From Mycobacterium asiaticum (lineage in GTDB: Bacteria; Actinomycetota; Actinomycetes; Mycobacteriales; Mycobacteriaceae), in NCBI RefSeq assembly GCF_001673365.1, contig NZ_LZLS01000012.1, forward strand, positions 1 through 64,000: a stretch of DNA of 64,000 bases. Direction: 5' to 3'. Positions 35,708 to 45,178 of this stretch are shown here, piece after piece; the stretch's first letter is position 1, and every line of letters begins with the position of its first letter. The notes below the pieces were generated by a model that did no database searches, was not told the DNA's origin, and was given only the letters and a program-made list of their open reading frames with translations. Position numbers and translations under genes: made by a program.

Positions 35708-36094
35708 TCACGTCATCTCGTTCCGGTCCAGCTGCTCGTCGCGCCGCAGGCTTTCTTCGTGCTCGGCTTCTTGAGCGGCCAGTTCGCCGCGGCGCGAGGT
35801 CCCGAACATCTCGACGACGCGATGCACCAATGCGAGCAGCAATGCCAGTGTGGCCAGGCCGATAACCAGCGCGGTCAGCACTAGCGCCTGGGGCACCGGG
35901 TCGCTGACCGGACCGCCCGATCCCGGGCCGATCGGGGCCCGTCCCCGCGACATGCTGGCGCCGATGAGCGCCACGACTGCGCACTGCGAGATGAGTGCGA
36001 CACCCACCACGATGCGGATCAAATCGTGCTGCAGCAGCAGATAGGCACCGGCGCCGAACAACACGGCAGCGGTGATGGCGAACGCGAGATTCAT
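35708..36094 (-). CDS. mnhC: Mrp Na+/H+ antiporter subunit C (NuoK-like)
   Basis: A 128-aa NuoK-like protein with three membrane helices: MNLAFAITAAVLFGAGAYLL, IRIVVGVALISQCAVVALIG and PVPQALVLTALVIGLATLAL, followed by a charged tail rich in Glu/Arg. ATG 36094 overlaps the mnhB stop (ATGA). It belongs to the mnhABCDEFG operon. Confidence 0.93.
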   Translation of the reverse strand: MNLAFAITAAVLFGAGAYLLLQHDLIRIVVGVALISQCAVVALIGASMSRGRAPIGPGSGGPVSDPVPQALVLTALVIGLATLALLLALVHRVVEMFGTSRRGELAAQEAEHEESLRRDEQLDRNEMT

Positions 36095-36576
36095 GGCACT
36101 TCCCCGCTTTCGGTGCGATCGTCGGCCGGATCTTCGATCTGGTAGTCCGGGTCGGCGAGTTGATGCACCAGCATGGTGAGCACGCCAATGACCAGGAAGA
36201 AGATTCCGAGGTCGAACAGCAGGGGGGTGAACAGTTCCAGAGAGCCGAAGTGGATCACGGGTTGACCGGCCGCCGGCCGATGGCTGAACAACGGCTCGTT
36301 CCACAGCAATGGGAAGAAGCCGACGGCCAGTGACAGCAGCAGGCCGCCGACCGCCACCCACGGCGAATACCGCAGTATCGGCAAGGTCCGTTCGGCGGAG
36401 CGGGCACCGAGACCGATGTAGCGCAGCGCGATCGCGAGCGCGACGACCACACCCGCGCCGAAGCCGTCGCCGGTGTCGCGGTATCCCTTCACAATCAGCG
36501 CCGCCGCCACCATCAGGCTCGGCCCCAACAGCAGGCGCGAAACGACTCGCAGGACAAGATCGCGCCGCCTCACCAC
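36091..36576 (-). CDS. mnhB: Mrp Na+/H+ antiporter subunit B
   Basis: A 161-aa protein with four membrane helices and the MnhB-domain features KGYRDTGDGFGAGVVVALAI and FDLGIFFLVIGVLTMLVHQL. Two GTG codons (36576 and 36573) overlap the mnhA stop region; the second gives a GTGA overlap. A second MnhB-like segment is expected at the end of MnhA, as usual for Mrp operons. Confidence 0.92.
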   Translation of the reverse strand: MVRRRDLVLRVVSRLLLGPSLMVAAALIVKGYRDTGDGFGAGVVVALAIALRYIGLGARSAERTLPILRYSPWVAVGGLLLSLAVGFFPLLWNEPLFSHRPAAGQPVIHFGSLELFTPLLFDLGIFFLVIGVLTMLVHQLADPDYQIEDPADDRTESGEVP

Positions 36577-38873
36577 AGCTTGCCCTTGCGTAGTAGCGCG
36601 GCCACGCCGACGACGGCAACCAGCAGCACCGTGATTTCGGCGAGGGTGTCCAGTCCGCGGAAGTCGGTGATGATCACCGTCACCACGTCCTCGCCATGGG
36701 CGCTGGGCGTCCGATTGATGTACTCCCCAGCCACGCTGGGGGCAGTGCTGGGGGCCGAGAGGAAACCCCAGACGGTGACGAAGGCCGCAAGTCCGGCCAA
36801 GCCGCCGGCGGCCAGGTTGCGCCGCCGGCGCCCAGTGTCATCCGGCATGGTGTCACCAGCGCGGACTTCGAGTTCTCCAGCCGCTCCGGGGCGGGGCAAC
36901 CGGGCCAGCGCGCCGATGAAGACCAAGGTGATCATCGTCTCGACTACCACCGCTACCAACGCGATATCGGGTGCCCCGAAAAGCGCGTATACCGCGGCCA
37001 GGCCGAAGCCGACCACCGACAACGCCAACACCATGCCCACCCGCGCCGAGGCCCGGGCAACCGCCAATGTCGCGATAATGACCAGTCCCAGCAGCGGCAG
37101 GATCAACCAATCCACGTCGCCGACCGCGCCGAAGGTATAGGCACCGCTGATCGGTGTGACGGCAAACGAGATCCCGGTCAAAACCCCGGCCGGGACGAGC
37201 ACCGCGGCGACACTGCTACGCAGGTCACGAACCTCCCGATGGTGGATCGCCGAAGAGAGCCGAGACAACGCCCGCAGGCTCCTGGTGTAGACCCGCAGCG
37301 GCCCGAACCGGCCGCCTACCCGTAACCACCACCGGGCCAGGCCATTTCGCAGCCGCGGCAACGCCAGCAGCACCGCGGCCAGCGTCCACGCACCCAGCGC
37401 CATCAGGTTTCCGGCCCGCGTGTCGAAGTGGTAGCCGGGCGACAGAGTCAGCTGCGACGCACTGGTCACGCTGCCCGCATCCGCGGCGAGACGACTGAAC
37501 AGTTGCGGCATCACACCACCGACGACACCGATCCCGGCCAGGATCACGATCGGCGCGGTCAGTACGTGCGGTATTCGGCGCGGTTCGGCGCGCGTCGGTC
37601 CCAAAAACAGCAGCACCCAGAAGCGCCCGATGTAGGCCAGCGTCAGAGCGGCGGCCAGCACACCACATCCGGTGAGCAACGGCCCGGCGCCCGCGGCCGC
37701 TTCGAAGAAGAGCTCGTCTTTGAAGAAACCAACTGTCAACGGCAACCCGGCGAGGTTGGCCGCGGCCAGCGCCGCGGCCACCGCCAGCAGCGGTCTGCGC
37801 CGGCCCAGCCCACCGAGGCGCGACAATCGGTCCTGGTCGGTGGCCATCGTCGCCGCGCCGGCCGTCATGAACAACGCGCTCTTGGCCACGCCGTGCGCAA
37901 GGACATAGAACGCGGCAGCGCCGGCGCCGGCGCGGCCGCCGATGCCGTAGAGCATCACCACGTAGCCGTACTGCGAGATCGTGGAGTAGGCGAGCACCTG
38001 TTTGAGCACGTCCTGGCCCAGCGCGCTGATGCCGCCGACCACGATGGACGCCAGTCCCACCACCAGGACGCCGGTCAGCACGACCTGGCTGTGGGCCAGC
38101 AGTGGGTGCACCCGACCGAGCACCAGCACCCCGGCGGCGACCATAGCCGCCGAGTGCAGGTAGGCCGATACCGGCGTTGGAGCCGCCATCGCCTTGGGCA
38201 GCCAGAAGTGCAGTGGGACCTGCGCGCTCTTGGCCAGGGCTGCGACGGCGAGCAGCGCCGCGGCGGCCGTAGTGGTCGGTCCGGAATCGATCCGCTCGAT
38301 CAGCTCCGGAAGCGAGAACGTGTGGTAGCGCGCGTACAGCAGTACCGCGGCCACCAGCAGGGCCACCGCGCTGGCCACGGTGACCAGCAGGGCCATCAAC
38401 GCCGCCCGGCGGGCGTCCTGCTCGTCCTTGTCGAAACCGATCAAAAAGTAGGAGCAGATCGCGGTTATGTCGAAGAACACGAACAGCAACACCAGGTCCT
38501 GTGCCGTCGCGACGCCCACCATCGACATCGCGAACAGGACCATCCAGGGCCAAAATCGCCAGCGCTCCCGCGCCGGCCGGTGCTGATGCGACAGATGCAG
38601 GGACAGATAGCCGGTTCCGTAACAGAAGACCAGCGCGCCGACGCCGCAGGCCAGCATCGAATACAAGGCAGCCAGGCCGTCGTAACGGAAACTCAGGTGC
38701 ATGTTGAGGCTCGGCACCCAGGGCAGACTGATCGAACCCCCGCCGTTAAGCCAGGCAACCAGACACACGCAGAACCCGAGGAGCGCAAGCGCCGCCGAAG
38801 CCCAGCCCTGCCAGTCCGCGGGCAGCGGTCGGCCCGACTCGCCGGGTGCTCCGGCGTTGGGGGATTCGGCCAC
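36570..38873 (-). CDS. mnhA: Mrp Na+/H+ antiporter subunit A (complex I NuoL-like)
   Basis: A 767-aa protein of about 20 membrane helices. The NuoL-like antiporter module shows LVLLFVFFDITAICSYFLIG (Glu replaced by Asp in the FFD motif), ALAKSAQVPLHFWLPKAMAA, TPVSAYLHSAAMVAAGVLVL and HGVAKSALFMTAGAATMATD. The C-terminal third has the extra MnhA module including DVDWLILPLLGLVIIATLAV and ALFGAPDIALVAVVVETMIT. First gene of the operon. The complex exchanges Na+ (or K+) for protons and supports pH and salt tolerance. Confidence 0.94.
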   Translation of the reverse strand: MAESPNAGAPGESGRPLPADWQGWASAALALLGFCVCLVAWLNGGGSISLPWVPSLNMHLSFRYDGLAALYSMLACGVGALVFCYGTGYLSLHLSHQHRPARERWRFWPWMVLFAMSMVGVATAQDLVLLFVFFDITAICSYFLIGFDKDEQDARRAALMALLVTVASAVALLVAAVLLYARYHTFSLPELIERIDSGPTTTAAAALLAVAALAKSAQVPLHFWLPKAMAAPTPVSAYLHSAAMVAAGVLVLGRVHPLLAHSQVVLTGVLVVGLASIVVGGISALGQDVLKQVLAYSTISQYGYVVMLYGIGGRAGAGAAAFYVLAHGVAKSALFMTAGAATMATDQDRLSRLGGLGRRRPLLAVAAALAAANLAGLPLTVGFFKDELFFEAAAGAGPLLTGCGVLAAALTLAYIGRFWVLLFLGPTRAEPRRIPHVLTAPIVILAGIGVVGGVMPQLFSRLAADAGSVTSASQLTLSPGYHFDTRAGNLMALGAWTLAAVLLALPRLRNGLARWWLRVGGRFGPLRVYTRSLRALSRLSSAIHHREVRDLRSSVAAVLVPAGVLTGISFAVTPISGAYTFGAVGDVDWLILPLLGLVIIATLAVARASARVGMVLALSVVGFGLAAVYALFGAPDIALVAVVVETMITLVFIGALARLPRPGAAGELEVRAGDTMPDDTGRRRRNLAAGGLAGLAAFVTVWGFLSAPSTAPSVAGEYINRTPSAHGEDVVTVIITDFRGLDTLAEITVLLVAVVGVAALLRKGKLW

Positions 38874-38935
38874 GAAGACTCCTGTTCGGCGCGCTGTGTC
38901 CGCACACCAACGTATGTGTTCGCCTTCGGGTGCGC

Positions 38936-40276
38936 TCAGTTGGTGTCGTGTTCGGCCGGGTCGGTGGCGGTTTCGTCCGCGATGGCCCGCAACCGGGCAA
39001 GGTCGGCGGGATGCAGCCCCGGCGCGGTCGCCATCGCATCCATCAGGAGTTCGATCTGGTGGCGCAGTGCCGGAAGATGCTCCTCGCGTCCGATCGAGCG
39101 GGAGTGGTCGATCAGCATCCGCAATACCCGCAGCAAGGCAGTGACGACATGCGGTTGGCCGATGCCGGTCTGCCGGATCTGCTCGAATGCATGCGCGATG
39201 TACTCGTCGTGCGACAGGTCCCAGGGACGCAGCAGGATCCGCCCGTCAGACCCCGCCACTTCCGAGTGCGGCAAATCCGCGCTGAGTAGCGTGCGCATGA
39301 TGCTGCCGAGGCGCAGCACCACCTCGGTCGCCGTGGTGGGGTCGTTGATCGCCGAACTAAGCGCGCGCAGCGCCACGTCGACCAATTGTCTGATGCCGAA
39401 GTCGATGTCTTGCTGCATCGTGCGCACGTCGGCGATCTCTACGGTCGACAACAGCTTGTCCTCGACCCGTCGCGGATCACCTGGCACCGGCCATACCGTC
39501 ATCAGGATTTCGTCCCGGTGGATGTAGGCACCCGTCCGGGTCTCTAAACGCACCACCGTCGAGGGCGGCACGGCACCGAGGATGTACTTGCTCGGTGCCT
39601 GAGTCACCCAACCGTCGGACATTGCGTGCACCATAAGTCGCTCTGAAGGCACCGACGTCACCGCGGACGGAGCGTGCTTCTCGTTCTTGGTCTGGCGCCC
39701 GATGACTTCGATGACGTCGTCGGCTTCGGCGGCGATGGTCCGAACCACCTCACCCACCTGCAGCCCGCGCGCCAACCGGTCCAGGTAGGCGATGATCAAC
39801 AGCACCGTCGTCACGGTCAGGACGATCGCGAGCGTCATCGATATCCGCGGTGCGCTGGCGTTGGCATCCCCATTGATATGGCGCAGCACCAGCACACAGA
39901 AGACGAACGTCGCCACCAGCATGCCGATCACCGTTTGGCTGAGGCGGTTACGGATGAACGAGCGCATCACCCGCGGGGAGAACTGACTGCTGGCCAGTTG
40001 CAGACTCACCACGGTCAACGAGAACACCACCCCGGCGGTAGTGATCATCGCGCCGGCGACCGTACTGAGCAGCCAGGTGGCGGCGTTGGTGTTCATCTCG
40101 ACGGTGAACGGAAGCTGGGTTTCGGCGCCGAGGGCCCGGTCGATGTAGGCCGTCGTCTCGGCCAGCGCGCCACCGCCGAGCACCACCAGTGTGGGTAACT
40201 CGAACAGGCTTTCCCGAAATTGGTAGCGCCCGGTGGCGAGCCGCAGCGCCGGCGTAAGTTCGACACGTCGCTTCAT
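38936..40276 (-). CDS. DUF2254 membrane protein
   Basis: A 446-aa protein with two or three N-terminal membrane helices, the DUF2254 hallmark LTVVSLQLASSQFSPRVMRS and AINDPTTATEVVLRLGSIMR, further helices around residues 110-165, and a large soluble C-terminal domain. Function unknown; the family often lies beside ion-transport genes, as here just upstream of the Mrp operon (62 nt gap, same strand). It is the last gene of the block inserted between crp and the Rv3677c homologue. Confidence 0.88.
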   Translation of the reverse strand: MKRRVELTPALRLATGRYQFRESLFELPTLVVLGGGALAETTAYIDRALGAETQLPFTVEMNTNAATWLLSTVAGAMITTAGVVFSLTVVSLQLASSQFSPRVMRSFIRNRLSQTVIGMLVATFVFCVLVLRHINGDANASAPRISMTLAIVLTVTTVLLIIAYLDRLARGLQVGEVVRTIAAEADDVIEVIGRQTKNEKHAPSAVTSVPSERLMVHAMSDGWVTQAPSKYILGAVPPSTVVRLETRTGAYIHRDEILMTVWPVPGDPRRVEDKLLSTVEIADVRTMQQDIDFGIRQLVDVALRALSSAINDPTTATEVVLRLGSIMRTLLSADLPHSEVAGSDGRILLRPWDLSHDEYIAHAFEQIRQTGIGQPHVVTALLRVLRMLIDHSRSIGREEHLPALRHQIELLMDAMATAPGLHPADLARLRAIADETATDPAEHDTN

Positions 40277-40297
40277 GGCGGCACCTTCCGTCCCGCT

Positions 40298-41086
40298 TCA
40301 ATCCCGGCGCAGATAGTCCAGCTGTACCTGAACCGACCATTCGGCAGCATCCCAGAGCTTCTCGTCGACATCGGTATAGACGTGTTCGACGACCTGCCGG
40401 ACGCTTGCGTCCTCACCGAGAGCACGCAGTGCCGAACGCACCTGCTCCAACCGTTTCTGGCGGTGCACCAGGTAACCCTGGGTGACGTCGTCCAGGTTCG
40501 GCAGGTCCGGCCCGTGCCCGGGCAACACGGTGCGCCGTCCCAGCCCGCGGAGCCGCTGCAGTGTTTCCAGGTAGTCGGTCAGGTTGCCGTCTTCTTTGTC
40601 CATCACGGTGGTGCCGCGACCCAACACTGTGTCGGCGGTCAGCACCGCGTCCTCGAGCAGGAACGACAACGAATCGGCGGTGTGGCCGGGCGTAGCGATC
40701 ACTTTGATTTTCAACCCGGCGGCGTCGATCACTTCGCCGTCGACCAAGTGGCCGCCCAAGCCGCGCAGGAAACCGCTGCCCGCCGAGCGCACCGTCGCGC
40801 CGGTCAGTTCGACCAGCTTGTCGATGCCGTCGGTGTGGTCGGGGTGGCGGTGACTGATCAACACCAACGTGATGCGGCCCAGCGCGGCAACCCGCGCAAT
40901 GTGCTCGTCGTCATCGGGTCCGGGATCGACGATCACCAACTCATCGCTGCGCGGGCCGCGCAGCACCCAAGTGTTGGTGCCCTCGAGCGTCATCAACCCG
41001 GGGTTGTCGGCCAACAGCACCGATGCCGTGTCGGTGACAGGCCGCAACTGACCGTAGGCGGGATGCGTCAGCGCTGCCTCGGTCAC
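40298..41086 (-). CDS. Metallo-beta-lactamase-fold hydrolase (Rv3677c family)
   Basis: 262 aa from GTG 41086, 5 nt after the RidA stop. Metal-binding motif ISHRHPDHTDG, a second histidine in IATPGHTADSLSF, Asp in AVLTADTVLGRGTT and His in TVLPGHGPDLPNL complete the glyoxalase II/LACTB2-like set. The C-terminal helical part (LEQVRSALRALGEDASVRQV) resembles the LACTB2 winged-helix region. Substrate unknown; RNA or thioester hydrolysis is possible from family precedent. Confidence 0.9.
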   Translation of the reverse strand: MTEAALTHPAYGQLRPVTDTASVLLADNPGLMTLEGTNTWVLRGPRSDELVIVDPGPDDDEHIARVAALGRITLVLISHRHPDHTDGIDKLVELTGATVRSAGSGFLRGLGGHLVDGEVIDAAGLKIKVIATPGHTADSLSFLLEDAVLTADTVLGRGTTVMDKEDGNLTDYLETLQRLRGLGRRTVLPGHGPDLPNLDDVTQGYLVHRQKRLEQVRSALRALGEDASVRQVVEHVYTDVDEKLWDAAEWSVQVQLDYLRRD

Positions 41087-41091
41087 GGCCG

Positions 41092-41559
41092 TTACCCGAC
41101 CTCCACGATCAACTCGACCTCCACCGGAGCGCCCAGGGGCAGCTCGGCGACGCCGACGGCCGAGCGCGCGTGGGCACCTCGGTCGCCGAAGACCTCGGCG
41201 AGCAGGTCCGAAGCCCCGTTGACGACACCGGGTTGACCATGGAATTCCGGCCCGGAGGCAACGAATCCGACCACCTTGACCACCTGGGTCACCGAGTCCA
41301 GACCCACCAGCGAGTCGATCGCGGCCAGCGCGTTGAGCGCGCACGTCCGCGCCAGCGCCTTGCCCTGTTCGGGTGTGACGTCAGCGCCCACCTTGCCGGT
41401 GGTGTGCAACTTGCCGTCCACGAACGGCAGCTGACCCGCGGTGTAGACGAGATTGCCGGTGCGCACCGCGGGCACGTAGGCCGCCAGCGGGGCAACCACT
41501 TGCGGGAGTTCGAGGCCGAGTTCGGCCAGTCGGGCTGTCGCGCTTTCCGAGGCGCTCAT
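41092..41559 (-). CDS. RidA-family protein (Rv3678c)
   Basis: A 155-aa YjgF/YER057c/UK114 protein with LVYTAGQLPFVDGKLHTTGK and the C-terminal RSAVGVAELPLGAPVEVELI in which the Arg that binds carboxylates in RidA is present. RidA proteins deaminate reactive enamine/imine intermediates; subfamilies without confirmed activity exist. Its ATG overlaps the stop of the DUF4177-like gene by one base (TGATG). Confidence 0.9.
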   Translation of the reverse strand: MSASESATARLAELGLELPQVVAPLAAYVPAVRTGNLVYTAGQLPFVDGKLHTTGKVGADVTPEQGKALARTCALNALAAIDSLVGLDSVTQVVKVVGFVASGPEFHGQPGVVNGASDLLAEVFGDRGAHARSAVGVAELPLGAPVEVELIVEVG

Positions 41560-41726
41560 CAACCCTGCTTCGGGCGTTTCAAGTAGGCGACGTGCTGTTC
41601 GCCGGTCGGTCCGGGCAGTACCGCCACCAGTTCCCAACCATCGGCGCCCCACTGGTCGAGGATCTGCTTGGTGGCGTGTGTGAGCAGCGGAATCGTCGCG
41701 TACTCCCATGCGGTGGGTTGGGTCAT
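41559..41726 (-). CDS. Small DUF4177-like protein (Rv3678A)
   Basis: A 55-aa protein read by hand from ATG 41726: starts MTQPTAWEYATIPLL, contains ILDQWGADGWELVAVLPG and ends KRPKQG. The W..ll..wG.dGWELV pattern is the DUF4177 signature. It overlaps the RidA gene start by one base and is 40 nt from divergent bagA. Role unknown; it is a conserved partner of the RidA-like gene in mycobacteria. Confidence 0.85.
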   Translation of the reverse strand: MTQPTAWEYATIPLLTHATKQILDQWGADGWELVAVLPGPTGEQHVAYLKRPKQG

Positions 41727-41766
41727 GCCGCGAGCTTATCGGCCAAACCGCAACGGCTAGCATGCG

Positions 41767-42789
41767 ATGGTGGCAAACACATCGAGCGGCGGCGCATCGG
41801 TCGGGTGGCCCTCGCGCTTGTCCAAGGCCCGCCTGCATTTCGTGACCGGCAAGGGCGGCACCGGAAAGTCGACGATCGCGGCGGCGCTGGCGTTGGCCCT
41901 CGCCGCGGGGGGACGGAAAGTTCTTCTGGTCGAAGTTGAAGGGCGCCAAGGGATTGCGCAACTCTTCGACGTCCCGCCGCTGCCCTACAAGGAACTCAAG
42001 ATCGCGACCGCCGAACGTGGTGGTCAGGTCAACGCGCTGGCCATCGACATCGAAGCCGCGTTCCTGGAATACCTGGACATGTTCTACAACCTCGGGATCG
42101 CCGGGCGCGCGATGCGCCGCATCGGCGCCATCGAGTTCGCGACGACGATCGCGCCCGGCCTGCGCGACGTGCTGCTGACCGGCAAGATCAAGGAGACGGT
42201 CATCCGGGTCGACAAGAACCGACTGCCGCTCTATGACGCGATCGTCGTCGACGCGCCTCCGACGGGCCGTATCGCGCGCTTCCTGGACGTCACCAAGGCG
42301 GTGTCGGACCTGGCCAAGGGCGGGCCGGTGCATTCCCAGGCCGAGGGTGTGGTCAAGCTGCTCCACTCCGACCAGACCGCGATCCATCTGGTGACGCTGC
42401 TGGAAGCGCTCCCGGTACAGGAGACCCTGGAAGCGATCGAGGAACTCGCCGAGATGGAACTGCCGATCGGCAGCGTGATCGTCAACCGCAATATCCCGGC
42501 CTATCTCAATTCCGACGATCTGGCCAAGGCAGCCGAGGGCGTGGTGGATGCGGACTCGGTGCGCTCCGGTTTGGCGCTGGCCGGGATCGAGTTGGCGGAC
42601 GAGGATTTTGCGGGCCTGTTGACCGAAACGATCGAGCACGCCACCCGGATCTCGGCGCGCTCGGAAACCGCGCAACAACTGGACTCCTTACAGGTCCCCC
42701 GGCTGCAGTTGCCGACGATCTCCGACGGCGTCGATTTGGGCAGCCTGTACGAACTCTCCGAAGTACTTGCGCAGCAAGGGGTTCGATAG
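41767..42789 (+). CDS. bagA: ArsA/Get3-like ATPase subunit BagA (Rv3679)
   Basis: A 340-aa anion-transporting-ATPase-like protein with P-loop [17 protein letters not shown], switch-type [19 protein letters not shown], and a helical client-binding-like region. Like other bacterial Get3-type proteins it probably works with its neighbour rather than pumping arsenite. In M. tuberculosis the Rv3679-Rv3680 pair forms a hetero-complex linked to tolerance of nitric oxide and other stresses (recall). bagB begins 3 nt downstream. Confidence 0.93.
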   Translation: MVANTSSGGASVGWPSRLSKARLHFVTGKGGTGKSTIAAALALALAAGGRKVLLVEVEGRQGIAQLFDVPPLPYKELKIATAERGGQVNALAIDIEAAFLEYLDMFYNLGIAGRAMRRIGAIEFATTIAPGLRDVLLTGKIKETVIRVDKNRLPLYDAIVVDAPPTGRIARFLDVTKAVSDLAKGGPVHSQAEGVVKLLHSDQTAIHLVTLLEALPVQETLEAIEELAEMELPIGSVIVNRNIPAYLNSDDLAKAAEGVVDADSVRSGLALAGIELADEDFAGLLTETIEHATRISARSETAQQLDSLQVPRLQLPTISDGVDLGSLYELSEVLAQQGVR

Positions 42790-42791
42790 TT

Positions 42792-43922
42792 ATGACGCAT
42801 CCGCACAAACCGAAAACCCTTGACATGTCGGCCATTTTGGCCGATACGTCCAATCGCGTGGTGGTGTGCTGCGGCGCGGGCGGCGTCGGCAAGACCACCA
42901 CTGCCGCGGCGATCGCGCTGCGGGCGGCCGAATATGGGCGCACCGTAGTGGTTTTGACCATCGACCCGGCAAAGCGGCTCGCACAAGCGTTGGGGGTCAA
43001 CGATCTTGGCAACACGCCACAACGGGTGCCGTTGGCGCCGGAGGTTCCTGGTGAGCTGCACGCGATGATGCTCGACATGCGCCGCACCTTCGACGAAATG
43101 GTGGTGCAGTACTCGGGATCCGATCGGGCGCAATCGATTCTGGACAACCAGTTCTACCAGACCGTCGCCACGTCGCTGGCTGGCACGCAAGAGTACATGG
43201 CGATGGAGAAGCTGGGTCAGCTGCTGGCGCAGGACCGCTGGGACCTGGTGGTGGTGGACACTCCGCCGTCGCGCAACGCGCTGGACTTCCTGGACGCTCC
43301 CAAACGCCTGGGCAGCTTCATGGACAGCCGGTTGTGGCGGCTGCTGCTCGCTCCCGGGCGCGGTATCGGGCGGTTGGTCACCGGCGCGATGGGCCTTGCC
43401 ATGAAGGCGATGTCGACCATCCTGGGTTCGCAGATGCTGGGCGACGCGGCGGCATTCGTGCAGTCGCTGGACGCGACGTTCGGCGGATTCCGCGAGAAGG
43501 CGGACCGCACCTATGCCTTGCTGAAGCGGCGCGGCACTCAGTTCGTCGTCGTTTCGGCCGCCGAACCCGACGCGCTGCGAGAAGCTTCCTTCTTCGTCGA
43601 CCGACTGTCGCAAGAAGGGATGCCACTGGCCGGCCTGGTCCTGAACCGCACCCACCCGACGCTGTGCTCGTTGCCAGTGGAGAGCGCCATCGATGCCACC
43701 GAGAAACTCGAGTCCGAGGGATCGGAGGCCGCTTCCTTGGCTGCCGCCGTGCTGCAGATCCACTCGGATCGGGCACAGACAGCGAAGCGGGAGATCCGGC
43801 TACTGTCGCGATTCACCGGGGCCAACCCGCATGTGCCCGTGATCGGGGTGCCGTCGCTGCCATTTGACGTGTCGGACCTCGAAGCGCTCCGCGCCCTGGC
43901 CGACCAGATCACGTCGGCCTGA
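42792..43922 (+). CDS. bagB: ArsA/Get3-like ATPase subunit BagB (Rv3680)
   Basis: A 376-aa partner of BagA: deviant Walker [21 protein letters not shown], the [14 protein letters not shown] motif conserved in ArsA/Get3, and [20 protein letters not shown] as switch II. A Lys residue of a signature-lysine P-loop is absent from the first Gly-rich position in both subunits, so activity probably needs the heterocomplex. It is convergent with whiB4; the 534-bp gap holds a duplicated element. Confidence 0.93.
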   Translation: MTHPHKPKTLDMSAILADTSNRVVVCCGAGGVGKTTTAAAIALRAAEYGRTVVVLTIDPAKRLAQALGVNDLGNTPQRVPLAPEVPGELHAMMLDMRRTFDEMVVQYSGSDRAQSILDNQFYQTVATSLAGTQEYMAMEKLGQLLAQDRWDLVVVDTPPSRNALDFLDAPKRLGSFMDSRLWRLLLAPGRGIGRLVTGAMGLAMKAMSTILGSQMLGDAAAFVQSLDATFGGFREKADRTYALLKRRGTQFVVVSAAEPDALREASFFVDRLSQEGMPLAGLVLNRTHPTLCSLPVESAIDATEKLESEGSEAASLAAAVLQIHSDRAQTAKREIRLLSRFTGANPHVPVIGVPSLPFDVSDLEALRALADQITSA

Positions 43923-44091
43923 TCCCGGCGCGCGCCTGTCAAAACCGCCGTGACCTGCGGTGATTGGCGTCGTGTCTGCGATTTATTGACGCGCATTCAA
44001 CGCCGCCCCTAAACAACATCCGCATCTGCAGTCTCAGAAAACCCTCTGACCTGCAAAAATATCCGTCGCCAAATAGCTCGCCCGGCTAACC

Positions 44092-44110
44092 TGTAACAGA
44101 AAAGTAATGA
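44092..44110 (+). promoter_or_regulatory. GTAAC-N6-GTAAT direct-repeat element, copy 1 (MtrA-box-like)
   Basis: TGTAACAGAAAAGTAATGA contains two GTAAY half-sites 11 bp apart, the form described for MtrA/OmpR-type response regulators in actinobacteria. A second copy lies 310 bp away at 44402-44420. It lies between convergent bagB and whiB4, an unusual place for an operator. In the rest of 43923-44456 I see no convincing gene. Confidence 0.4.
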
Positions 44111-44401
44111 TGAGTGCAGCCATTTCGGGCGCGGGCACGGCAACTTGGTAGCCAGTCCGATCCGTAGTCGGATAGACGCGTCGGACGCCGGCCGGTCCTG
44201 CCCGGCCAACCCTTCGCCGCACTGTCACCGCGCTGGGTGCCGTAATGCTGCGACCAGCGACGATACCGCCCAACGCAGCCGCTATTAGACGCAATTTAAT
44301 GGCGGTTCGAACCAGGCTCAAATCAGACACCCGTCCAGCCGCCAAAAAACGCCCGCTGACCAGCACAAACACCAAGAATCGAGAATTACGGCCAGCTAAG
44401 C

Positions 44402-44420
44402 TGTAACGAAAAAGTAATGA
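44402..44420 (+). promoter_or_regulatory. GTAAC-N6-GTAAT direct-repeat element, copy 2 (MtrA-box-like)
   Basis: TGTAACGAAAAAGTAATGA differs from copy 1 in one or two central bases. The flanks are also related: GCTAAC/GCTAAG before the box and CTGACC-like, A-rich sequence about 50 bp upstream in both. This suggests a duplicated ~85-bp unit. Copy 2 ends 37 nt from the whiB4 stop. Confidence 0.4.
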
Positions 44421-44456
44421 GAAGCGCGCCCTCGCGGGACCGGAAACAGACTGGAA

Positions 44457-44807
44457 TCAGACGATATTGCGACGCTTGCGCTTGTCCAGGTAGTCCTGCC
44501 AGGAGACCACCTCTGGGTGCTGCTTGAGCAGCGCGCGGCGCTGACGCTCGGTCATACCGCCCCAAACACCGAACTCGACTTTGTTGTCCAGCGCGTCAGC
44601 GGCGCATTCCTGCATGACCGGGCAGTGGCGGCAGATGACAGCGGCTTTCCGCTGGGCCGCTCCACGTACGAACAGCTCGTCGGGGTCCGCGGTCCGGCAG
44701 AGCGCTTGCGAAACCCAGGTGATGCGCTCTTCGGCATCGACGCTGCGGAGCAAGTTACCTGTGGACGTGAGGTTGGTCCTTCGAGCGCCCGGACGCGTTC
44801 CTGACAC
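44457..44807 (-). CDS. whiB4: WhiB-family Fe-S redox regulator WhiB4
   Basis: 116 aa from GTG 44807. Cys37, Cys59, Cys62 and Cys68 (C-x2-C-x5-C) ligate the 4Fe-4S cluster; GVWGG (residues 80-84) and the basic tail RRALLKQHPE ... KRKRRN form the DNA-binding turn. WhiB4 is an oxygen/nitric-oxide-sensitive DNA-condensing regulator of the oxidative stress response in M. tuberculosis. An alternative upstream extension to 45098 has no WhiB features and was not used. Confidence 0.95.
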   Translation of the reverse strand: MSGTRPGARRTNLTSTGNLLRSVDAEERITWVSQALCRTADPDELFVRGAAQRKAAVICRHCPVMQECAADALDNKVEFGVWGGMTERQRRALLKQHPEVVSWQDYLDKRKRRNIV

Positions 44808-44927
44808 GAGCTGATCCCTTCCTTCCGGCCGCCGACCTTCCTGATCGGCGAGACCGCCCTCCTCGGGCACCAGCCGATGCGAAATGGAGCACACTGTGCA
44901 CATCGGTGTTACCTGAATCTCACTGCG

Positions 44928-44954
44928 TATATAAGTTAGAAGGTCGGGTGGCAA
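44928..44954 (-). promoter_or_regulatory. SigA-like promoter candidate for whiB4
   Basis: On the minus strand TTGCCA (44954-44949) is followed after 15 nt by TATATA (44933-44928), giving a leader of roughly 115 nt to GTG 44807. The spacer is 2 nt short of ideal; reading the -10 as TATACG gives 17. The rest of the 371-bp divergent gap to ponA2 shows no other clear signal, apart from an A/T-rich stretch near 45118-45131 before ponA2. Confidence 0.4.
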
Positions 44955-45178
44955 TTGCGCAACAGTCCGATAACGCTTTTTCTGGGACGTGCGTCCCGCC
45001 TTGCGGCAAGCGGCCGGGGGATATGCGCCTCGCTTGTCTGTTTCGAGGCCTCTGACCAGTAGCATCGCGCCAATCGCGGGTCGGCCCGTCGAAGGCAAAG
45101 CTGTTCTACACCTGCCAAAGAATTTTTTCTAGAACGCGCGGCTCGGCGGCAATACGAGGGGTGGTTACTGTAGTACGC

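Noticed and set aside
37428..39527. 699-codon plus-strand frame across mnhA
   Set aside because: Antisense shadow: composition is Arg/Gln/His-rich without domain features, while mnhA is unmistakable.
44034..44375. Possible 113-aa minus-strand gene in the bagB-whiB4 gap
   Set aside because: No ribosome site, no family resemblance, and it runs through the duplicated element's surroundings; not supported.
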